From an uncultured Mediterraneibacter sp. (GTDB lineage: Bacteria; Bacillota; Clostridia; Lachnospirales; Lachnospiraceae), in assembly GCF_934309415.1 (NCBI RefSeq), contig NZ_CAKRDI010000059.1, positions 1 through 5,236 of the forward strand: a DNA stretch of 5,236 nt, read 5' to 3'. The translations under genes and the position numbers were made by a program. Below are positions 1 through 5,236 of this stretch, piece by piece. Position 1 is the first letter of the stretch. Each line of letters starts with the position of its first letter. A model generated the notes under the pieces. The model did not search any database. It saw only the letters and a list, made by a program, of their open reading frames with translations, and was not told where the DNA came from.

Positions 1-1
1 C

Positions 2-24
2 AAGGGAAAAGTCTACCCTTTTTT
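2..24 (+). terminator. Possible terminator for a plus-strand gene left of the window
   Basis: AAGGG (2-6) pairs with CCCTT (16-20) across a 9-nt loop, and T continues to 24 on the plus strand. The stem may extend past the window edge. It would suit a gene converging on the repressor from the left, but no part of such a gene is visible. A second perfect palindrome, CAAAAAATATTTTTTG (28-43), follows directly and could be part of a bidirectional terminator zone. Confidence 0.35.
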
Positions 25-144
25 AGGCAAAAAATATTTTTTGTTTATCTATTGACATTTATTAGCTGGACTTTTTTATAACACGATCATTATCACCATT
101 TTCACATCATTGCCAGCAAATGCAAATTGTAATGCACCTTTTAC

Positions 145-166
145 AAAAACGAGTATCGCTACACTC
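145..166 (-). terminator. Probable intrinsic terminator after the repressor gene
   Basis: On the minus strand, 14 nt after the repressor stop codon, GAGTGT and ATACTC (161-166 and 151-156) form a 6-bp stem with one G-U pair and a 4-nt AGCG loop. G and then five T follow (145-149). The stem is short and not GC-rich, so the terminator may be weak. Its position at the end of the operon is what supports it. Confidence 0.5.
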
Positions 167-180
167 TATCTTAATCTGCA

Positions 181-570
181 TTACAACTCATTTTCTCCAG
201 ACTCGCCTGTCTGTTCTTCTATGAATTGTTTTAATTCCTCAATATCATTTTCATCCAGACACTTCCCACCATACAACGTTGCCACAAAATTTTTCAAAGA
301 ACTGCCAAACATCCTGTCTAAAACACTTTGACCTTCTTCTTGTAAATACGCATCTTTATCTGCAGTCGCATAATAATAATTTGTCTTCCCTTCCTTTTTA
401 TGCTGTGCAAATCCTCTCTTTTCCAGACGGGATAAAAGCGTCAAAATTGTGCTCGGAACTACATTTTTATCTCCGGACATTTTTTCTTCTATCTCTGCAC
501 GGGATACAGGATGATCTGCTTCCCAGATAATCATCATTAATTCCAATTCCGCTTCCGGCAACCGCTTCAT
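181..570 (-). CDS. blaI: BlaI/MecI-family winged-helix transcriptional repressor
   Basis: A 129-residue protein, the usual length for BlaI/MecI/CopY-type repressors, which bind DNA as dimers and are inactivated when a partner M56 protease triggers their cleavage. The N-terminus (LPEAELELMMIIWE, residues 4-17) and the recognition-helix region (VVPSTILTLLSRLEKRGF, 37-54) are typical of the family. The wing follows around NYYYATADKDAY (64-75). A C-terminal helical dimerisation region covers about 77-120. It holds the dipeptide N94-F95 in KNFV, aligning by eye with the Asn101-Phe102 cleavage site of staphylococcal BlaI/MecI. The ATG overlaps the TGA of the upstream protease gene as ATGA, and GAGG lies 7 nt upstream, so start and translational coupling are well supported. 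The partner next door strongly suggests it represses this operon. Family assignment is secure; the target operator is inferred. The symbol is a family name, since the trigger need not be a beta-lactam. Confidence 0.95.
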   Translation of the reverse strand: MKRLPEAELELMMIIWEADHPVSRAEIEEKMSGDKNVVPSTILTLLSRLEKRGFAQHKKEGKTNYYYATADKDAYLQEEGQSVLDRMFGSSLKNFVATLYGGKCLDENDIEELKQFIEEQTGESGENEL

Positions 571-3110
571 AACATTTCCTCACTTTCATAGATCCCCGTT
601 ACTTTTCCGTCAAAAATCGAAAATCCATAATAATTATTATCAATTGAATGTGGACACCAATATACTACCCCAAAATCACCCGATGTTTTTTCAAGCGTTT
701 CACCAGTAATCTGTTCTATTTCCTGTTCTGACATGCCAATGCTGAAGGTTCCATCACGGCTTGACATTTCATAAGTAGCAATCGATTTTAATCTTCCCGA
801 ATCATCAAAATAGAAATCATATCTTCCATCGTCCACTTCCATAGCCAGATTCCATTCCCGATCATAGGAATACGAAATCATAGCGTTTTCCAGATACTTC
901 TTCACTTCATTTTCAGATTGATTCCATTTCAACTGTTTTAATGTCGTTTTATTCTCTTCCGAAGAATATTCTTTTACTATAACCGGAAGGAAACTGTCTG
1001 TATAATTGCATGTCTCAGCATCATGTATGCTCCAGCGGTCATATACATTATATCTCTTTACAGAATCTCCAAAGCCTTTCCCGCAAACGTATACCGTCCC
1101 ATCTTTTTTCTGTATAAACAATGTATCGTTATAGACAACATCATTATGTATTCGTTCTTCCGTTATCTCACCATTTTCGATACCTATCTGATCAATCCAG
1201 ACTTTTTCCACGTTTTCAGAAACTTTTACAGGCTCACGTTGAAAATCATCCTTACTCACCTTTGTACCACATTGACCGAAAATATTCAATCCCCAGGTAT
1301 ATAATTCTCCATTCTTTGTTAATGCTGCCCCGACATTTGCTCCTGTTGTCACATAAACACAGTCTTCTAACATTTTATGTGGCTCTGTATACATCATCTT
1401 AACAGGATTCAATCTGTCCCCTTCTGTTTTAGCATACAGTCTCTCAAAATCAGTCGTAATGTTTGTATGTGCTGAACCTTTATACTCTCCCCACCACCAA
1501 ACACTTCCATCTTTTTTAAGAGCTATAATAGAATTCTCACCTGCCTGAGCACTTTCTACATCTTTCATTAAAAGGTTTTCTTCCGGTATACCCCTTCCTG
1601 CAACATCCCCTTCTGCATATAAACTGCCATCTTCTGTAAGATAGATACAGAATTCCCCATTCGAAGACATATCTGCTCTTACAGCTTTTCCCGGAATAGA
1701 GAACGTATCATTTTGATAATTATCTTTAAATAATTCCTGTTCTTCTTTCATCCAGTCAGCAGCAGATTTCTCCGATGTCAATACTTCTAATGAACGGGTG
1801 AGAATTACCGGAACATTCTTCCGATCTTCAATTCCCACCGTGTAAATTTTCTCCGCCTCTTCCTTCTGAACTTCTTCTATATTGTTATTTTTCTGTGCCT
1901 TCACTTCATTTTTTTGAATCTGCCACACACAGGTACTGACTGCCAATAAAAAGACACATAAAATCAATCCAACGTATCCTCTGCGCTTTTTGTTTTGAAA
2001 CATTGCTCTGATTCTGTCTTTCGCTGCTTCCTTTTCTTCAAAAAGAAATGCTGCCGCCCGATCATTCAACTGTTTTTTCCGGCTCATTCCCTGCAGGATC
2101 ATTTCGGCATACAACTTCTTATCTTCTATCGGAAGATTCTTTAATATTGCTTCATCACAAACACATTCTAAATCCTGATATGCCTGTTTTTTCATCAGCA
2201 GCAGAACAGGATTAAACCAGTACAAATCGCATACTGTCGTCAGAAAAAACTTGTACCAGAGATCTCTTTTCTTGTAATGATAGAGTTCATGTCTGATAAT
2301 CAGATTAACTTCCTTCTCCGAATATTCTGTTTTTGGAAGAACTATAGCTGGATGAAGCATTCCCAATATCATCGGTGATTCCTGATTTTTTCCTGTCAGC
2401 AGCACCGGCTTTTTCCTGATTCGCATTTTTTCACAATTTTCTGTCAAACATTTTTTGTATAATTTATTTTTACATACCACACCCTTCCGCACAATTTTTT
2501 TCAGACTATAATATTGAATTCCACGAAATAAAATAAGTAGCAAACACCCAATAAACCATATCAAAACCAGTCCGTTCTTTTGCCAAACCCACGCCTTTTG
2601 TTTTTGAATCTGTCTTTCTGATTTTTGCACAGTTTGAAGCTCTTGCTTCTGTAAGTCTGATCTCTGGTTTAAATTCCCAGACTCCTCTGCACTTTTCACC
2701 GCCGGAAGCACCTCAGTATTTTCATCATTATTTCCTTCTGTCTGGCTCTTCGCAGCATAATGTTTTCTCTCTTTCGCTTCTGATGCAGCCACTTCGACTG
2801 TATTTTGATCTTCGCCTGCTTTCTTCCCCTTAGTTGTTACATAATTACCGCCACTTTTCAAGTGCACTATCGCCTGATCTAGCGTCTGTATTTGCTGTAA
2901 ATCTATCTGATAAAAAAGTCTGTCTGCCGGAAACTTCGCAGACACAGACTGCACCGGGATTACCAGACGAACTGCAAGAATAAACCACAGAATTTTTCTC
3001 GCATGGTATCCACCTTTTCTTTTGAAAAGACTTGTACAGATAGAAACTCCCAGAATCAAAATATCTACTACCAACAATGTATTAACAAAATAAATAATCT
3101 GTTCCTGCAT
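567..3110 (-). CDS. BlaR1/MecR1-like M56 membrane metallopeptidase with RCC1-like extracellular sensor
   Basis: An 847-residue membrane protease, much longer than BlaR1/MecR1 (about 590). It shows four membrane segments, near 5-27, 38-56, 179-197 and 378-397. The cytoplasmic zinc site is HELYH (274-278), with E315 in LECVCDEA exactly 41 residues after H274, the same spacing as H201 to E242 in staphylococcal BlaR1. The TM2-TM3 loop (57-178) is long, polar and rich in K, E and Q. The extracellular C-terminus (398-847) has no STYK-type SxxK or KTG motif set that I can find, so the usual penicillin-binding sensor is absent. Instead there are four RCC1-like motifs (TEDGSLYAEG 492-501, KKDGSVWWWG 532-541, TKNGELYTWG 598-607, KKDGTVYVCG 668-677). 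Two tandem BamE/BLIP-like units follow (about 726-780 and 788-844). AGGAGG lies 7 nt before the ATG. It overlaps the repressor gene by 4 nt, and likely triggers repressor cleavage. The ligand is unknown. Confidence 0.92.
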   Translation of the reverse strand: MQEQIIYFVNTLLVVDILILGVSICTSLFKRKGGYHARKILWFILAVRLVIPVQSVSAKFPADRLFYQIDLQQIQTLDQAIVHLKSGGNYVTTKGKKAGEDQNTVEVAASEAKERKHYAAKSQTEGNNDENTEVLPAVKSAEESGNLNQRSDLQKQELQTVQKSERQIQKQKAWVWQKNGLVLIWFIGCLLLILFRGIQYYSLKKIVRKGVVCKNKLYKKCLTENCEKMRIRKKPVLLTGKNQESPMILGMLHPAIVLPKTEYSEKEVNLIIRHELYHYKKRDLWYKFFLTTVCDLYWFNPVLLLMKKQAYQDLECVCDEAILKNLPIEDKKLYAEMILQGMSRKKQLNDRAAAFLFEEKEAAKDRIRAMFQNKKRRGYVGLILCVFLLAVSTCVWQIQKNEVKAQKNNNIEEVQKEEAEKIYTVGIEDRKNVPVILTRSLEVLTSEKSAADWMKEEQELFKDNYQNDTFSIPGKAVRADMSSNGEFCIYLTEDGSLYAEGDVAGRGIPEENLLMKDVESAQAGENSIIALKKDGSVWWWGEYKGSAHTNITTDFERLYAKTEGDRLNPVKMMYTEPHKMLEDCVYVTTGANVGAALTKNGELYTWGLNIFGQCGTKVSKDDFQREPVKVSENVEKVWIDQIGIENGEITEERIHNDVVYNDTLFIQKKDGTVYVCGKGFGDSVKRYNVYDRWSIHDAETCNYTDSFLPVIVKEYSSEENKTTLKQLKWNQSENEVKKYLENAMISYSYDREWNLAMEVDDGRYDFYFDDSGRLKSIATYEMSSRDGTFSIGMSEQEIEQITGETLEKTSGDFGVVYWCPHSIDNNYYGFSIFDGKVTGIYESEEML

Positions 3111-3117
3111 CTGCTCC

Positions 3118-3123
3118 CCTCCT
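3118..3123 (-). promoter_or_regulatory. Ribosome binding site of the M56 protease gene
   Basis: A perfect AGGAGG, within AAGGAGGGG, lies 7 nt before the ATG at 3110. It sits just outside the left end of the palindromic element at 3133-3291, so that insertion left translation initiation of the protease intact. Confidence 0.85.
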
Positions 3124-3132
3124 TAATTTACC

Positions 3133-3291
3133 AGAATATATAAAAATGCTTTCCGCTAGATATATGTTACAATTTATGGGAGATTTTGTTTGAATGAGGG
3201 CGGCGTAGCGGGCTACGTCAACCGAATGAAGGTAAAATATACCGCAAAGTGGGGCGTACAGATTGCAGGAATGATTTTTCAGACACACTCT
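3133..3291. repeat. Palindromic MITE-like element, copy A, between transpeptidase and protease genes
   Basis: This 159-bp element fills most of the gap between the two genes. It aligns without rearrangement to the copy at 4963-5124. I count 14 substitutions (13 of them transitions) and one 3-nt deletion, about 90% identity. Twelve of the substitutions and the deletion lie in the left half; the right half differs at two bases only. The right end (ACACTCT, 3285-3291) is intact and followed by TA-G. The left terminal repeat has decayed (AGAATATAT where the other copy has AGAGTGTGT). The centre has CGTAGC-GG-GCTACG. No transposase is encoded, so it would be non-autonomous. The terminal base and adjoining TA provide the TAG stop of the transpeptidase. 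Confidence 0.88.
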
Positions 3292-4762
3292 AGTAATGAA
3301 TAATTACAGGTGTTCCTTTCTGCAACATTGAATACAATTTTTCTGCATCGTCCAACCGCATATTGATGCATCCATGCGAGCCATGCTCTATATACCAGTC
3401 GCCGCCAAACCTGTCCTGCCAGACTGCATCATGAAATCCAACTCCGGTCCATGTAATCCGCATCCAGTAATTGACCCAGGTACGATAAATCGGTTCTCCT
3501 GTGGCAGGATTCTTTTCTCCTACCAGTGTTTTACCATTCATCAGTTCAAGTATGCTGTAGACCCCTTCCGGTGTGTTCCTGTTATCAACAGGTTTCCCGG
3601 TAACTACATCCGTTTCCAGTTTCACACCTCCATCTTCTACATACCACATATACTGTCTTGTCAGATCAACCTCCGCATAAGTATTTCCCCAATCTGGAGT
3701 ATCATGTGTTACCGCAGTTTTTCCTTCACAATAGGCCGGTGTTCTCGTTTCTTTTTTCCCCTCCTGTATTTCCTCTGTCAGCTGATTTAGTTCCTTCTGT
3801 TCATCAATCTCCCATCCATAAGTTCCACCCGACACTTCTGCACTTCTTCCATCTGCTGTTGTAAAAGTACGTTTCTTTCCAACTGTGTCATATGTTTTTC
3901 CCAAATCTGAGAGCCATTCTTTTATTTTCTTCTCATTAAACTGAACATTCATTTCATCATCTACAGACAACCATTGAGAAATAAGCGAATGATCCACAGT
4001 TTCTTTCTTTTCTCCTATATCGTAAGTTATCTCTGCTTTACAATATTGATTTAATACTTTACATGCTTTCTGTACTTCTTCTGAATCGGCTGTAAATCGG
4101 GGACTTTCATAACATCCTGCATCTAATAGATTTAGAGTTTTATTTACTTCCCGAATAGACTGTTCAATTTGAGATTGTAACTGATCTGTAAGAATTTTTG
4201 TTCCATACTGTTCTTTCTGAACTACATATTCTTTCCCATTATATACAGGATATGCTGATACAGGTTCTGTCTGTTCTATGCTGACTATATGTAAACGCTC
4301 AATCGCCTGATTTAATTTTTCCTCATTATATTCCATATGTAACGGCAGACGTATTTTCTGCTCTTTAAAAAAGGAAACCGGCCACAGAAAATACTTTTGT
4401 TTTCTGGCGAGCTGACTTATTTCATCGTCTTTCTTATAAGCTGTTTCTATCTCTTTTCCTGTAATCTTCTCTGTATTTCCATCTTTATCCGTCAAAGTCA
4501 GTATGTATTCGTCTGCTTCTTTTTCAAATAAATCCTCTACCTTTTTTATGGACATCATGGAACAATTTTTATCATTTATAATCGTATTTGGCATAAAATA
4601 CCAGTTGAAAAAAAGAGCTGTAATTCCATAGAGCAAGACTAAAATTCCAATTGATACTCCTAAACTAATTCCAATTTTTCTAAAACGTTTCCCCGCATGT
4701 TCTACCTTACGCTTTCGTGCTTTCCTCTTTTCATACCTTCTCTTTTTTCCTTTGATTCCCAT
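3290..4762 (-). CDS. L,D-transpeptidase (YkuD domain) with PG_binding_4 region, membrane-anchored
   Basis: A 490-residue wall enzyme. YkuD enzymes make 3-3 peptidoglycan cross-links, or attach proteins to stem peptides, through a cysteine, and resist most beta-lactams except carbapenems and penems. Residues 1-30 are extremely Lys/Arg-rich (cytoplasmic), then one membrane anchor (31-53). An extracellular region (about 65-340) follows; its second half has the PG_binding_4 signature (GKTYDTVGKKRTFTT at 288-302, VSGGTYGWEID at 310-320). The catalytic YkuD domain is 361-489, with H444, H460 and C465 in HGSHGCINM (460-468). It appears complete. Start choice: the frame opens at a TTG at 4780 with no ribosome site before it, and the ATG at 4771 abuts AGAGGA. 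The ATG at 4762 sits 9 nt after AGAGGA and is preferred. Its TAG stop is completed by the terminal base of the downstream repeat. It is the first gene and likely output of the operon with the protease and repressor. Confidence 0.93.
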   Translation of the reverse strand: MGIKGKKRRYEKRKARKRKVEHAGKRFRKIGISLGVSIGILVLLYGITALFFNWYFMPNTIINDKNCSMMSIKKVEDLFEKEADEYILTLTDKDGNTEKITGKEIETAYKKDDEISQLARKQKYFLWPVSFFKEQKIRLPLHMEYNEEKLNQAIERLHIVSIEQTEPVSAYPVYNGKEYVVQKEQYGTKILTDQLQSQIEQSIREVNKTLNLLDAGCYESPRFTADSEEVQKACKVLNQYCKAEITYDIGEKKETVDHSLISQWLSVDDEMNVQFNEKKIKEWLSDLGKTYDTVGKKRTFTTADGRSAEVSGGTYGWEIDEQKELNQLTEEIQEGKKETRTPAYCEGKTAVTHDTPDWGNTYAEVDLTRQYMWYVEDGGVKLETDVVTGKPVDNRNTPEGVYSILELMNGKTLVGEKNPATGEPIYRTWVNYWMRITWTGVGFHDAVWQDRFGGDWYIEHGSHGCINMRLDDAEKLYSMLQKGTPVIIHY

Positions 4763-4771
4763 ATCAGACAT

Positions 4772-4777
4772 TCCTCT
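4772..4777 (-). promoter_or_regulatory. Ribosome binding site that decides the transpeptidase start
   Basis: AGAGGA on the minus strand lies 9 nt before the ATG at 4762. It directly abuts the ATG at 4771, and it lies inside the frame opened by the TTG at 4780. Only the 4762 start has usable spacing, so the protein most likely begins MGIKGKKRRY. Confidence 0.6.
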
Positions 4778-4789
4778 CAATTTATATTA

Positions 4790-4799
4790 GACAATTGTA
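4790..4799 (-). promoter_or_regulatory. Candidate BlaI-type operator (near-match to TACA-NN-TGTA)
   Basis: The minus strand reads TACAATTGTC, with 7 of 8 specified positions matching the TACA-NN-TGTA core known for BlaI/MecI operators. It contains the perfect palindrome ACAATTGT. It lies 12 nt downstream of the -10 hexamer, at about +6 to +15, where a bound dimer could block transcription. The repressor gene in the same cluster makes this plausible, but such a short site in AT-rich DNA can arise by chance. I found no second copy at the promoter. Confidence 0.35.
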
Positions 4800-4811
4800 G
4801 AATATAAATTT

Positions 4812-4840
4812 ATGATAATATACATGCCTGATTCTGTCAA
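4812..4840 (-). promoter_or_regulatory. Sigma-A-type promoter for the transpeptidase operon
   Basis: On the minus strand a perfect TTGACA (-35, 4835-4840) is followed by a 17-nt spacer and TATCAT (-10, 4812-4817; one mismatch to TATAAT). Transcription would start near 4805 and give a leader of about 43 nt before the ATG at 4762. It is the only clear promoter I see on the minus strand ahead of the three genes. I found no convincing one in the repeat-filled gap before the protease gene, so it may serve all three. Confidence 0.72.
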
Positions 4841-4881
4841 TCTATATTTCATTCTAAAATGAGGAGCTGTCGCTTTAACGG

Positions 4882-4950
4882 TGATATACTCTCCCTTCTA
4901 AATGACAAGCTTTTATTATTTTACTTGTCTGTCTGGAAGGGAGCATATCA
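4882..4950. other. Large hairpin forming the core of element C
   Basis: Arms TGATAT-CTCCCTTC-GACAAG (4882-4887, 4891-4898, 4904-4909) pair with CTTGTC-GAAGGGAG-ATATCA (4924-4929, 4936-4943, 4945-4950). They enclose an AT-rich 14-nt loop. Small bulges of 1-6 nt separate the three paired blocks. It could fold in either strand. No T-tract follows the stem on either side, so I do not call it a terminator. Confidence 0.75.
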
Positions 4951-4962
4951 AATCACAGTTTT

Positions 4963-5124
4963 AGAGTGTGTCTGAAAAATGCTTTCTGCAAGATGTATGC
5001 CACAATTTGTGGGAGATTTTGCCTGAATAAGGGCGGCGTAGCGGGCTACGTCAACCGAATGAAGGTAAAATATACCGCAAAGTGGGGCGTGCAGATTGCA
5101 GGAATGATTTTTCAGACACGCTCT
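4963..5124. repeat. Palindromic MITE-like element, copy B, upstream of the operon
   Basis: A 162-bp element in the same orientation as the copy at 3133-3291. It is one long imperfect palindrome without gaps: 59 of 81 positions pair across the centre at 5043/5044. Terminal repeats are AGAGTGTGTCTGAAAAAT at the left and AGAGCGTGTCTGAAAAAT (reverse complement) at the right, one mismatch in 18. The TA at 4962-4963 and at 5124-5125 suggests a TA target duplication, as in IS630/Tc1-type elements. If so the element proper runs from GAG at 4964 to CTC at 5123. It has no transposase and probably no real gene. Confidence 0.9.
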
Positions 5125-5145
5125 AGTACGACAGCCCCTTATTTT

Positions 5146-5236
5146 CGTTCTTTATTCTGTGTCAAGCGGATATTCGCAATCCGCTTCGCTACTTGCTCAT
5201 AACCGAATAACTGCTCCGCAGTTTATCAGAAGGAGC
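5146..5236. other. Hairpin-bearing intergenic stretch without a supportable gene
   Basis: Two inverted repeats are visible. AAGCGGAT (5164-5171) pairs with ATCCGCTT (5179-5186) across 7 nt, and AACTG (5209-5213) pairs with CAGTT (5219-5223) across 5 nt. Neither has a T-tract. On the minus strand one frame stays open from 5222 to a TAA at 5139-5141, but it follows TGA-TAA directly and has no start signal. It may be the edge of a further repeat or a decayed gene end cut by the window. Function unknown. Together with the repeats at 4856-5145, the whole stretch right of 4780 holds no convincing coding sequence. Confidence 0.45.

Larger units (their letters stand above)
4856..5145. repeat. Second palindromic element (C), interrupted by copy B
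   Basis: The outer ends 4856-4872 and 5129-5145 are inverted repeats (AAAATGAGGAGCTGTCG against AAAATAAGGGGCTGTCG, 15 of 17 matching, both differences transitions). Inside the left part is a long hairpin (4882-4950). When copy B and one TA are removed in silico, the arms continue to match inward: GTGAT (4881-4885 and, reversed, 4951-4955), then ATAT, CTCCCTTC and GACAAG. The result is one imperfect palindrome of about 126 bp. Sequence and ends differ from copies A and B, so it belongs to another family. It ends 16 bp upstream of the -35 box at 4840 and lacks coding capacity. Confidence 0.65.

Noticed and set aside
52..82. Plus-strand TTGACA (52-57) followed by TATAAC (77-82), a possible promoter into the 3' end of the repressor gene
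   Set aside because: The spacer would be 19 nt, and the 17-nt alternative gives a poor -10 (TTTATA). There is no plus-strand gene downstream. It is likely chance in AT-rich DNA, though an antisense transcript cannot be excluded.
3082..3288. Minus-strand 68-codon open frame (MCLKNHSCNL...)
   Set aside because: It spans copy A and runs into the start of the protease gene. Its MCLKN start matches the frame from the other end of copy B, as expected from an inverted-repeat sequence rather than a gene.
3124..3290. A separate promoter for the protease gene inside copy A
   Set aside because: TATATT at the left end and TTGACG near the centre on the minus strand exist, but neither has a partner hexamer at 16-18 nt.
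3374..3790. 138-codon plus-strand frame opposite the transpeptidase
   Set aside because: It is antisense to a well-supported YkuD gene, has no ribosome site and shows no domain. It is a shadow frame.
4763..4780. TTG at 4780 or ATG at 4771 as the transpeptidase start
   Set aside because: The TTG has no ribosome site upstream and would place AGAGGA inside the gene. The ATG at 4771 directly abuts AGAGGA. The ATG at 4762 has workable spacing.
3133..5124. Copies A and B flanking the transpeptidase as a composite mobile unit
   Set aside because: The copies are direct repeats but encode no transposase and differ by about 10%. Each is explained by its own separate TA insertion, B within element C.
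4966..5202. Plus-strand 78-codon open frame (MCLKNAFCKM...)
   Set aside because: It lies almost entirely in palindromic copy B, starting inside the terminal repeat. It has no proper ribosome site and resembles no protein family. It is a by-product of the repeat.
5139..5222. Minus-strand frame ending TAEQLFGYEQVAKRIANIRL and then TAA, which looks protein-like
   Set aside because: It is preceded in frame by TGA-TAA, has no start codon with a ribosome site, and overlaps two hairpins and the end of element C. It could be a decayed gene end or part of another repeat, but cannot be supported as a gene.

Overview
The window looks like chromosomal DNA of a low-GC, Gram-positive anaerobe of the Clostridia. 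Lachnospiraceae is my best guess. The reasons are AT-rich composition, strong AGGAGG-type ribosome sites, an L,D-transpeptidase with the PG_binding_4 plus YkuD layout common in Clostridia, and several copies of short palindromic repeats. The family assignment is inference.

All three real genes lie on the minus strand and read right to left. First is a membrane-anchored L,D-transpeptidase (3290-4762). Next is a BlaR1/MecR1-type M56 membrane metallopeptidase (567-3110). Last is a BlaI/MecI-type winged-helix repressor (181-570). The last two overlap by ATGA. A good sigma-A-type promoter sits before the transpeptidase (4812-4840), with a near-match to a BlaI operator just downstream (4790-4799). 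A hairpin with a T-tract follows the repressor (145-166). The simplest reading is one autoregulated three-gene operon: a signal-activated protease removes the repressor, and the output is a peptidoglycan cross-linking enzyme.

The most unusual gene is the sensor-protease. The extracellular part has no recognisable penicillin-binding domain. It carries about four RCC1-like propeller motifs and then two tandem units resembling the BamE/BLIP fold. It therefore probably senses something other than a beta-lactam acylating a serine.

The rest is repeat DNA. A 159-bp palindromic element (3133-3291) separates the transpeptidase from the protease gene; removing it in silico restores a 20-nt gap between them. 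A second copy (162 bp, 4963-5124) lies upstream of the operon. It is inserted at a TA inside another, unrelated palindromic element whose arms lie at 4856-4961 and 5126-5145. Right of that, 5146-5236 holds two small hairpins and no supportable gene. The left edge (1-180) holds terminator-like hairpins and no gene.
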